From assembly GCA_000320545.1 (NCBI GenBank), contig ADNK01000983.1:1-28093 (forward strand): 28,093 nucleotides of DNA, given 5' to 3'. The notes below the pieces were generated by a model. That model did not search any database. It was not told the origin of the DNA and saw only the letters and a program-made list of their open reading frames with translations. Source of the DNA: Bigelowiella natans CCMP2755. Taxonomy: Eukaryota; Cercozoa; Chlorarachniophyceae. Positions 20,393 to 28,093 of the stretch are shown one piece after another. How positions within the stretch are numbered: the stretch's first letter is position 1; each line of letters starts with the position of its first letter. The translations under genes were made by a program, and so were the position numbers.

Positions 20393-22396
20393 CTAGACAT
20401 GTGTTGCATCAGCTTCTGGATCGTTTGTTTGAAAAGAAGGAGCGTCTTGATTATTACTGGATTCACCAGCCAGTTGAGCTAAATCCCGGATATTTGATAT
20501 TTGATCTGCTGAAATGCTTTCCACAGCGTTGTGGTAAGATACTATATTTTCCCATTTCATCTGGTCACGCACCTTTTTCCACCTAAGAAATGAGCGCCGT
20601 GTTCTTGCAACCCTGTCCATATTCGGAGTAACGACGTCGCCACTTGTTTTGGGAGGATGGTCCTTGATGTATTGTCGTACCGTGATGTTTTGGCTAACTG
20701 CAGCAGCTTGGAGAGCAGCACCAAGGGCTGCAGATTCTGCTTCTTCCAGCGAAGAAACCGGAGAATTGAACAAGTCCGCAAATATTTGCCTCCAGAGAGG
20801 GTTCCTTGATCCGCCCCCCACAAGATTTATACCATTGGCCTCATTACAACCATCATTGCTCGGAGGAGTGCCTACCATTTCTAAGTATCCTTCAAAGATA
20901 GCAAAGGTAACACCCTCAAGTGCTGCTCGATATAGTAATCCGGGTCTTTTCAACATACCAGGACGAATGCCATACAGCACACCGCTAGAAAGGGGCTCAT
21001 TTGGTGTCCTTTCTCCGTTAAGGTAGGGGATGAAAACGATGCCTTCACATCCAATCTCTTCATTTTGAGCTAATTCAGTTATCTCATCTCTGGACATACT
21101 ACCCCCCCCAAATGTCTTCCTAATCTCCTCGGGAACGGTTGCACAATTTTGTGTGCAAACAAGGGGTAAATTGGACCCAAGAGCGTCACAGAAACTGGAT
21201 ATCAGTTCGGAATGCACTGACTTCTCTGACGAACAGAAAATCGTTCCTGAGGTGCCCAAAGATGCTACATACCTCCCACTTTCAACTGCACCAGCTCCAA
21301 GGGCAGCCATCATATTATCACCAGATCCTGCAGCAACAATGACGTCTAGAGGTAGGCCTAGGCTAGTTGCAACCTCTGGTTTCAGATTTCCTACTTTCTG
21401 GTTCGGATCTTGAAGACTTTCTGGAAAATATTTTTCGAACCCAAGCTCCGCCATGAGTTTGGCATCCCATTTTTTGTTGTCAACGTCCAAGAGTCCAGTG
21501 CCACTGGCATCTCCAGCTTCCATAACAAACTTGCCCGTCAGATAAAAGTTCAAGTAGTCATGTGGAAGCATACATTTTGAAAGCCTATTGAAGTTCCCAG
21601 GTTCATGCTTCTTCATCCATAGCATTTTCGAACTCGTAAAAGCAGGGAATATAACTCGTCTAGGTGAAGTCATAGCTTCGATTTCTTCTGCTTCTTTTGA
21701 GGATGTAGTATCACACCAGAGCTTGCATGGTCGAATGACATGACCACCATCATCCACAGGAACGAACCCGTGCTGTTGTCCAGACACTGAAATAGCTTTC
21801 ACCTTATCGGAATCTAATCCATCTAAGGCATCTTTTACGGCCTCTTCTAATGCCCTTATCCAAGTTCCTACATCTTGCTCCGCACATCTAGGATCTTCGT
21901 TCGGTAGTATATCGTATGCGCGTGATCCTCGCCCAACCACTTTTTGAGTTTCCGTATCCAATACAACTACTTTCGTACTTTGCGTCCCGCAATCAATACC
22001 AATGGTAAGATGAGACGATAACTTGAAATCAGAAGAAGAAGAACGAGAAGAGGACGAAGAGATACTGCGAGGAGTAGCTCTGTAGGTGCTGATCCGTTGA
22101 GGTCGATCTAGACGTCGTCGAAACCCACGATTGCAATTAGCAACATCTGCACAAATTGCAACTTTGTAGGGAGAATTTCTTCCAAGGAATGAATTTGTAG
22201 TAGCTGTTGTTACTGTGCCTATCCCTATTGTTTTTGTTTTTAACTCTCGGGGTACGAGGTTGTCGGGCATCAGATTTATCAGAAAAATCACTGTGCAGAC
22301 AATGATAATTAACGCGCTGTTCCTGCAAATGGTCCTGATCATTTTGTGGTATATCCAATCGCCATTTCTCTCTTTTATGAAAGCTCCACCCTCCAT
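20393..22396 (-). CDS. xylB: Xylulokinase (FGGY family, XylB type), intronless, 667 aa
   Basis: A single uninterrupted reading frame starts at ATG 22396. FGGY carbohydrate kinases phosphorylate sugars with ATP, and XylB types convert D-xylulose to D-xylulose 5-phosphate, feeding the pentose-phosphate pathway. Visible motifs: IGIDCGTQSTK (phosphate-binding turn, 132-142), SGQQHGFV (205-212), PCKLWCDT (223-230), HEPGNF and LPHDYLNFYLTG, GSGDN with the likely catalytic Asp360, SLGTSGTIF (379-387), PYLNGERTPN (457-466) and GGGSRNP (527-533). These match the xylulokinase branch better than glycerol or ribulo-kinases. The usual length is about 480-560. The excess is a 130-residue N-terminal extension with a hydrophobic stretch (28-43, after Met19) and a Ser/Arg-rich linker, suggesting a signal peptide or signal anchor, perhaps for organelle import, plus a polar C-terminal tail. 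All other host genes here are intron-rich. Confidence 0.93.
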   Translation of the reverse strand: MEGGAFIKERNGDWIYHKMIRTICRNSALIIIVCTVIFLINLMPDNLVPRELKTKTIGIGTVTTATTNSFLGRNSPYKVAICADVANCNRGFRRRLDRPQRISTYRATPRSISSSSSRSSSSDFKLSSHLTIGIDCGTQSTKVVVLDTETQKVVGRGSRAYDILPNEDPRCAEQDVGTWIRALEEAVKDALDGLDSDKVKAISVSGQQHGFVPVDDGGHVIRPCKLWCDTTSSKEAEEIEAMTSPRRVIFPAFTSSKMLWMKKHEPGNFNRLSKCMLPHDYLNFYLTGKFVMEAGDASGTGLLDVDNKKWDAKLMAELGFEKYFPESLQDPNQKVGNLKPEVATSLGLPLDVIVAAGSGDNMMAALGAGAVESGRYVASLGTSGTIFCSSEKSVHSELISSFCDALGSNLPLVCTQNCATVPEEIRKTFGGGSMSRDEITELAQNEEIGCEGIVFIPYLNGERTPNEPLSSGVLYGIRPGMLKRPGLLYRAALEGVTFAIFEGYLEMVGTPPSNDGCNEANGINLVGGGSRNPLWRQIFADLFNSPVSSLEEAESAALGAALQAAAVSQNITVRQYIKDHPPKTSGDVVTPNMDRVARTRRSFLRWKKVRDQMKWENIVSYHNAVESISADQISNIRDLAQLAGESSNNQDAPSFQTNDPEADATHV

Positions 22397-22934
22397 TATC
22401 CCGTTAATAAAAGCAATTTATACTAGAGAAAGGCGTGGAGACCACTGTGATCCATGCGTTTAGAGGACCTAGCTAGAAATGTCTGACAAATCAAAAGAAA
22501 ATATCTAGATATACTCACAAAATGAAGGTGGTTAATGATATGAGACAAGGCAGTTTCGCGGTGGTATTCCTAGATTAAAAAAAAAGCGGAGTATTTACAT
22601 TTTGGATCTACGACATCGTTCTACGTTGTCTTTGCATTGGAATGTAGGAGAAAACGATAAGAAATGGTGGAATAAATAATTCACAACATGCTCGTACAAG
22701 CTCTATGTGACAAGTGATGAGCACGAAGAAGGAGCGGTGTTCGTTGTCTTTTCATCTGTTAGGATAAGGAGGAGGAGGAGGAGTAGAAGGAGGTGGAGGA
22801 AGAAAATCTACTCCCGAAAATCATAATTCTATCGAAGAAGGAGAAGGAGGCAGGATAGATACTTAAAACCAGCCCCCAAGTTGAGGGTGCAAAGAAAAGG
22901 TTGCATCGAAGAGCGAACGAGGGATTTCAAAGAA
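22397..22934. promoter_or_regulatory. Divergent intergenic region, xylulokinase / chromodomain gene
   Basis: About 540 bp lie between two divergently oriented start codons, so both promoters are expected here. It contains purine-rich GGA/GAA runs at 22750-22850, probably 5'UTR of the plus-strand gene. An in-frame stop at 22824-22826 sets the upstream limit of the chromodomain reading frame. I see no recognisable regulatory motif. Confidence 0.45.
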
Positions 22935-24471
22935 ATGAAAAGTCAACAGAAAAACGATTCATTCGAAGACTACGAAGTCGAAAGGTTTCATGTTTCAAGA
23001 ACAATTATTACCCTAATAATATCTGTGTCACTTGTCGATGGTCGTACGAGCATTTTGTATTGCTTAGAATAATACTTTCGCGCTATAACGTGGACGGTGA
23101 ACTGCAATACCTGATCAAGTGGAAGGGCTACAAAGGAGAAGACAACACTTGGGAGCCAAGCAGCAACATATCGCCAGAGCTTATTGAGGCTTTCAACAAG
23201 GTAGTTAGCTACTAGAATGTACATCTTCTACAGTCTTTCCTCCACAACAAGCTTGTAGATATCGGTAAGAAGAATAAAAGCCAACCCAACAATATAATTC
23301 AGAAAGCGAAAAATGGAGACATGAGCTCCAGTTCAGATCCTGGCTACGCCTTAGCCAGCCCAAGTGCTTCGAAAAGGAATAGGATAATTACCAGGAGTGG
23401 TATCGCATCTGCTAATGCTTCGACTACTACCGTGGCCATCAGGGGCGGCATCAATAATACAGTGAAGGAAATCAATCTTCCACAGCAGAGACAGGCGGAC
23501 CATTACCAGCAAGAAACGCAAAATAGAGTGAATACTATGACACAAGAGATCCATTCCTCCACCTCAGATGCCAACGCCACATCTGCCATAAGTGGGAAGG
23601 ACAGCTTCGGTAATATTAGTAGTATTCCTCCACCGCCTACTCCTGAATCAGGAGAAGAGGTTCAAAACCTGCGAGTTCTACTTGAAATGGCAGGATCGCA
23701 CTTCGCTGGACTAGGGCATGTGATCAAGACCCTCGCAACAATTAGCAGCAGCAGCAGCAGCAGATCTGTCGATTGTGCTGGGAATATAGTAAGTACAGAG
23801 CATTTGTAATAGCACCACCACCATTGTCAGTAGTGATAGCAATGGTAGCACGACACACATCAACAAAGAACACATTCTATTTAATATAATGAGACGAAAA
23901 CAATCAATAAATTTGATGATGATCGAAACTATTCGAATAAGATTAATAATGATTATAATAAGGGGCACTTTGAGAAAGTTATACCCAAACGGAATGACAG
24001 CAGAGGCAGCATAGTATTCCTTGATTTTAAAAGATTTTTTTGGAACATTTCACCATATACCTCTTCGTTGCTGTTTCTTCTTTGTACAATTACCAGCCTG
24101 GAGTAATAGACTCAGTGATTGTTGCTACTCTTCTTGTTCGTATCATTTGCAGCAATTAGCCAATGATCTATCGAGATTGCGTCAGGAGAATAGTGAACTA
24201 CAAGCGCGTGTTGATAAGTGCACTCGGGATTCTGAACAGGTTACTATAATATATTGCCAACGCTCCTACCGATTGATGAAGCCAGCATACTCGACGATCA
24301 CATAACTCTTTCAACTACATCTTGTATCTTAGAGAAATCTTGTGCGCGATCGCCATGGTTTTATTCTGCGCAAAGAGAGAGTTAACAAGCTGAATGGGAT
24401 GCAGAGCACGCTGACAAAACGACTTGAAGAAATAAAACAGTCCGTAAATACATACAATATTAATTATATAA

Positions 24472-24510
<39 letters not shown>

Positions 24511-25717
24511 CTAGCAAATCCACCAATGAATATACGAATGGCGGTGACGTACAGAAAAACTTTTTGCAATCTTAAACTATAAAACATTTACTCTTGTCAT
24601 GAATTATGTTTGAAATGAAAGGTTCGAGGCAAAAGTATATGCTTTGCTTCACGTAGCTACTAATAGGTTTCGAAGCGGTGAAGAGAAATTGAGGTACGTA
24701 TACGTACAACTTGTTCATGATTTGGATTTGCCAATCTTTCACTTGCTTGCATTATACTGTGTGTGTCCTCTATCGCTTTCGCCATGCATTTGCACATTTT
24801 TAGCTCCATAAATTAACAACATTCAATTCACGATAAATCGAAAAGAAAATCATGAAACCAGTTGTAGAAGTGACAGCATTCGCCGAGACTGAAAGAAAAG
24901 ATAGAACAAAAAGAAAAATGAATTCATTTAATATTGAAATCGAAAGAGAGCGGAACAATAATAGGTGTCTCATCATCTCTATCATCATGTTCTTCGTTGG
25001 TTTTCCCGTTCAACATTGTGCCGAGCCTAGGACACAGTTAAAGCGCCTTAAAGATGCTCATAGACAAAAGGAAAGAGAATTGAAGGTGACGAGGGTTGAA
25101 ATGGAGAAAGCTAAGGTGATAACGAAGGTGTTCAAGTCGCTCATGGTTGATGAAAACAACCAGCTCCGGACTGAGGTATTGTAGTATTTGAAAGTTAGTT
25201 AATTGTTGCATTTGTTACTAATAATACACATCCTCATTTTTGCGAATTTAAAAATCATACGAAGAAAGATCTAATGGTTAGTGTTCTACACGCATCGCCT
25301 AGATGTAGCAGGGCATGAATTATCGTTCTGCTGGTTCCGATATTGCTTGATGTAGATTCCTGAGAAGCTTTATAAAAAAACTATGATGATACCGTACGAG
25401 TCTTATAAGAATAGGTCTCCACTAGGATCTCCCCACTAAAATAATTTCTCGAAACAATAACATAGATATCGGAGTTAAAGAAGAAGATTGCCAGGATAAA
25501 TCATCAAGGTCACTAATTAATTATTAAGATACTTTGATAAACACGAGAAAGCAAAAATTTAACAAGTTTGCGTTTATAAATAGGAAAATGCGAGAGAGGT
25601 CAAGATGATAGCTTTGCTACTGTCTCCGGTACTTCATCTAAAAATCACACTGAGAAGCGAGAGAGAGATTCAGTTCAAGGTGTCATTCAGCCACCTCTGA
25701 AAAAAAGGCCGAATTGA
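22935..25717 (+). CDS. Chromodomain and coiled-coil nuclear protein, 9 exons, about 437 aa
   Basis: Exons: 22935-22984, 23068-23200, 23234-23788, 24153-24239, 24333-24443, 24629-24693, 25031-25175, 25475-25508 and 25584-25717 (TGA). The phases close at 1314 nt. Joining exons 1 and 2 gives DYEVER/IILSRYNVDGEL, LIKWKGY and NTWEP: a chromodomain at about 10-61 with the aromatic cage Y13, W35, Y38, as in HP1. Exon 3 encodes a Ser/Thr/Pro-rich linker. Exons 4-8 read as coiled coil (for example LANDLSRLRQENSELQARV, LKRLKDAHRQKEREL). The end PPLKKRPN looks like a nuclear localisation signal. Chromodomains of this type bind methylated lysine 9 or 27 of histone H3. Junction alternatives: intron 2 is only 33 nt (51 nt if the next AAG is used), and intron 5 could instead be 24440-24621. 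Intron 5 holds a (TA)n tract. The intact cage and introns argue for a host gene rather than a chromovirus fragment. Confidence 0.85.
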
Positions 25718-26400
25718 CCATTTTTGGCAACTTCACAGTTCGACATGTGCAAGTGTATAAATATCATGCATCATTGGACTGATGGCCTTCCTTGTCAACA
25801 TACTTGTACACGGATTTAAATCAAAGCTTTTACGGAAGTATTAGCTAGCACATGTACCCAACTAGCCAATGCATGCGCACGTACACATCAAGCTTCAGCC
25901 TAGAATGCTGAAAGAAAAAAGACGCAAAGCTTGCAAGATGTGGATCAGCATTAGATTTCGATCAATCGGGCTGGACTGCATCGCATGCTGCACAACGGGA
26001 TGCATGTAGCGATCAAATGACCGCGGAACCGCATGCCTGCTGAACTGCTCGCTGTCGCTGCGAGCGCATCATCTGCCCGCACAGCCGCTGCGCATGCATG
26101 TAGCTGGACACAACTAGACAATGCAGCTTTGCCAAGCTGAATCAGGATGACAATTGAAAAAATTCAACGCATTCATTGCATCGATCCGTCTCATGCTAGC
26201 ATGCATGATGGAGAATCGAATGGCGAATGATGCTTTGTGTGCGCAATCGATGAAACACTGACCTCATGCATGCAAATGGCACACAAGGCAATGTCAGCGG
26301 TCTGGCCGCGCCACCCACGATCAAGGAGCTGTCGCAGCATGCGCACGTCCACTCGTGCTGCACGCTGCGCTGCGCACATGCGCATGGAAGTTCTCAGAAC
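25718..26400. other. Probable U3/leader region of the copia element, left boundary unresolved
   Basis: There is no gene in this stretch. Composition shifts at about 25,740-25,780 to GC-richer DNA with repeated GCATGC, ATGCATG and CGCATG motifs running up to the heat-shock-element array. An LTR would be expected here upstream of gag, but the matching 3' LTR lies outside the window, so neither the LTR start nor a target-site duplication can be set. Confidence 0.45.
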
Positions 26401-26560
26401 TTCGGGAATCTTCGAGAAGCTTCGAGAATCTTCCAGAAGCTTCGAGAACATTCCGGAAGATTCGAGAATCTTCCAGAATCTTCGAGAGCATTCCGGAAGC
26501 TTCGAGAATCTTCCAGAGAATTCGAGAGAATTCTGGAAGATTCGAGAATCTTCGCGAATG
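26401..26560. promoter_or_regulatory. Giant heat-shock element array, 16 x TTCnnGAAnn
   Basis: Sixteen consecutive 10-bp units begin at 26401. Thirteen fit TTCnnGAAnn exactly and three (units 9, 12, 13) have GAG for GAA. Because units abut with a 2-bp spacer, TTC and GAA alternate every 5 bp for 160 bp. This is the heat shock factor consensus nGAAnnTTCnnGAAn repeated without a break. HSF trimers bind three such alternating pentamers, so many trimers could bind side by side. The array lies about 330 bp upstream of the gag ATG and about 145 bp upstream of a candidate primer-binding site, so it is probably in the 5' LTR promoter. Function is inferred from the motif. Confidence 0.85.
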
Positions 26561-26705
26561 CGCCGGAACCCAATGCGCACATGCATGCAGCGCAAGTCAC
26601 AAGTCATCAAAGAATTCAAACGCACACAGGACCGCGTGTTGACACTCAGTGACATCAGCACAGTCCCGCGCACAAAAGCTAAGCAGCTACCGCAAGCCCG
26701 CTAAA

Positions 26706-26717
26706 AGGTTATGAGCC
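26706..26717 (+). other. Candidate retrotransposon primer-binding site
   Basis: AGGTTATGAGCC resembles, with gaps, the TGGTATCAGAGC primer-binding site complementary to initiator tRNA-Met in many Ty1/copia elements. Its place between the array and gag is right, and it would put the LTR end just upstream. The match is imperfect. Confidence 0.35.
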
Positions 26718-26889
26718 TCAAGAGGACTTGCTAGAGAACCAACTCAGAAAAGAACCAAGCAACCCCCCACCCCCCTTCAGCTACATCCTTCCAGAAGAAG
26801 GAACTGAAAGCGACAACAGCATTCCCTCAGCCAATCTTCGGTCAAGCCTCCAAAGCACTGAAAAACAAAGAAAATAGGAACGAAACAAC

Positions 26890-28093
26890 ATGTCAGAAAA
26901 GCAGATAGACTCCCTACTAAAAAAACTTCACCCTCAAGTACGATGGTAGCAACTACAAGCCCTACATGTACAAGCTAATGTCTGCCTTTGAAGCAGCGGA
27001 TTTGGAATCATGCTTCAATGTCAACATAGAAATAGAAGGAAAGGTGACAGAAGTCAATGTACGCACCGACCCCGCTCACCGACGAGAAGTACTCAAGCTA
27101 TCCCCGGAGCAATTCGATATCCTCAATCCCAAACCTGAAGGAAGAGGATCACAAGAAAAGATAAACAAAAGAAAGAGAGGAAGATTCTTCCTCACTGCTA
27201 CCCTTCCTGATAAATTCTTCGATCTACTCGAAGGAAAACCCAAAGACGTAGCAGTTACCTTAGCAGCCTTGCTGGAGAAGTACGAGCCTACCAATCCTGT
27301 AGCCGTCAGGAAACTTTATTCGAAACTAAGTGATATAAACATGGGTCAGTACAATGGAGACTTCACAAAGTATCATTCTGACCTTGACTCGACGATCAGA
27401 AGACTTCGGGCACAGCACGAAGGGTACTCCGACAACCAAGCGCTTGCCACTCTACTTCGAGGACTTGTACCTAGCGAAAAATACGAGACTATAGTTACAG
27501 TCATCAACAACAAGAAAGATGTTACCTTCGACTCTGCAGTGGACATGATCCGCTCCCACATAAACTCCCGATCATTAGATGACGGGCAGAGACCTTCAAA
27601 GAAACATGCAGGACACACCAGTGCAGAACACAAATACGTGAAGATGTACGATGGCTTGGAGAAAAGGCTAAACGAACTTACAGGTCAGCTGAAGACCTAC
27701 AAGAGGAAATTCAAAAAGGGAAAGAACAGATACAACAGCGAAGCATATCAAGACAATTCCAAGAAGCAAAAGAGAGAAGACTATTTCTTGAACTTAAAGA
27801 AAAGAACAAAATGCCATTACTGTGGCAAGAAAGGACATTGGGAAAAGGAATGCAGAAACAAGATGAGAGATGAAGGCAAGCAGAACAAAGGAAAACACTA
27901 TTCTTTTATTGATCATGGCTCCCCTTCCCAAAGACCCTCTTACATTAATAAGATGGCACGCGACAATTCTTACCTGCAAACGCTGAAGTACAACCATAAG
28001 CCTTTGATCCTTCTCGACAGCGGAGCCAACAACCACTTCTTCTGCGACCGCGACTTCTTCAACGAGTTGAAACCTATTCAACCACGATACATA
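26890..28093 (+). CDS. Copia gag-pol polyprotein, N-terminal part, with apparent frameshift near the start
   Basis: The ATG at 26890 opens MSEKQIDSLLKK, but this frame stops at TAG 26947. The gag frame proper runs from about 26921 to the right edge without a stop. It starts FTLKYDGSNY and includes a gag region of UBN2 type (LLRGLVPSEKYE...FDSAVDMIRSHI), a Lys-rich segment, a CCHC zinc knuckle CHYCGKKGHWEKEC (27812-27853) and LILLDSGANNHFF with the aspartic protease active site DSGA (28015-28026). The two frames meet at a run of seven A (26919-26925). One base fewer would make them continuous, so the run carries an inactivating or assembly insertion, or a +1 shift site. Gag coats the particle and the zinc knuckle binds element RNA. 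Only the first part is present. Confidence 0.88.

Larger units (their letters stand above)
25740..28093 (+). mobile_element. Ty1/copia-like LTR retrotransposon, 5' part, cut by window edge
   Basis: The order is promoter-like repeat, candidate primer-binding site, gag with zinc knuckle, then a retropepsin-type DSGA motif immediately downstream in the same frame. This is the gag-protease order of Ty1/copia polyproteins. Integrase, reverse transcriptase and RNase H should lie beyond 28093. The left limit is approximate. Confidence 0.85.

Noticed and set aside
22935-23215. Chromodomain as part of a chromovirus integrase
   Set aside because: It is N-terminal, interrupted by introns and followed by coiled coil and an NLS; no integrase or reverse transcriptase motifs nearby, and the adjacent element is copia type.
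26191-26704. Open frames of 95-160 codons on both strands across the heat-shock-element array, giving repeating SRSFENLPE-like peptides
   Set aside because: A 10-bp repeat lacking stops is open in all three frames and on both strands, so openness is no evidence of coding. The array's fit to TTCnnGAAnn explains it better.

Overview
The window is the left end of a eukaryotic chromosome. It opens with C-strand telomere repeats (CCCTAA, i.e. TTAGGG type) and then carries spliced genes: GT-AG introns, one probable GC-AG intron, and no bacterial operon structure. The TTAGGG telomere, very high intron density, AT-rich simple-sequence repeats and a Ty1/copia element fit a unicellular or algal protist, for example a stramenopile. 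The sequence alone does not fix the species. Gene models were built by hand from conserved-family logic, splice consensus and codon phase. The phases close exactly in every gene, but no transcript was available.

Layout: (1) 4-91 telomere and 92-1059 gene-poor subtelomere. (2) 1060-3940, minus strand: a 7-exon 2-oxoglutarate/Fe(II) oxygenase-like gene. (3) 3840-6723, minus strand: an about 8-exon METTL21-type (Methyltransf_16) protein methyltransferase. (4) 7415-19355, plus strand: one gene of about 33 exons encoding a roughly 922-residue protein with two zinc-ribbon-like C4 motifs and a divergent short-chain dehydrogenase/reductase (SDR) domain. It is hidden inside what looks like 12 kb of microsatellite. 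(5) 20393-22396, minus strand: an intronless XylB-type xylulokinase with an N-terminal membrane or targeting segment. (6) 22935-25717, plus strand: a 9-exon chromodomain, coiled-coil, NLS protein. (7) About 25.7 kb to the right edge, plus strand: the 5' part of a Ty1/copia-like LTR retrotransposon (gag, zinc knuckle, start of protease).

Two results stand out. First, upstream of gag lie sixteen contiguous 10-bp units of TTCnnGAAnn, thirteen of them perfect. This is a giant heat-shock-element array, which suggests a heat- or stress-responsive retrotransposon promoter. Second, the SDR gene has microexons down to 23 nt, introns made largely of microsatellites, and in-frame microsatellite runs that put homopolymer loops between conserved SDR strands.

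The left 19 kb is saturated with SSRs, minisatellites and small tandem duplications. The right 8 kb is nearly free of them. Known family roles suggest that the xylulokinase feeds the pentose-phosphate pathway, the methyltransferase and oxygenase act on proteins or small substrates, and the chromodomain protein reads methylated histone H3. No joint pathway is evident.
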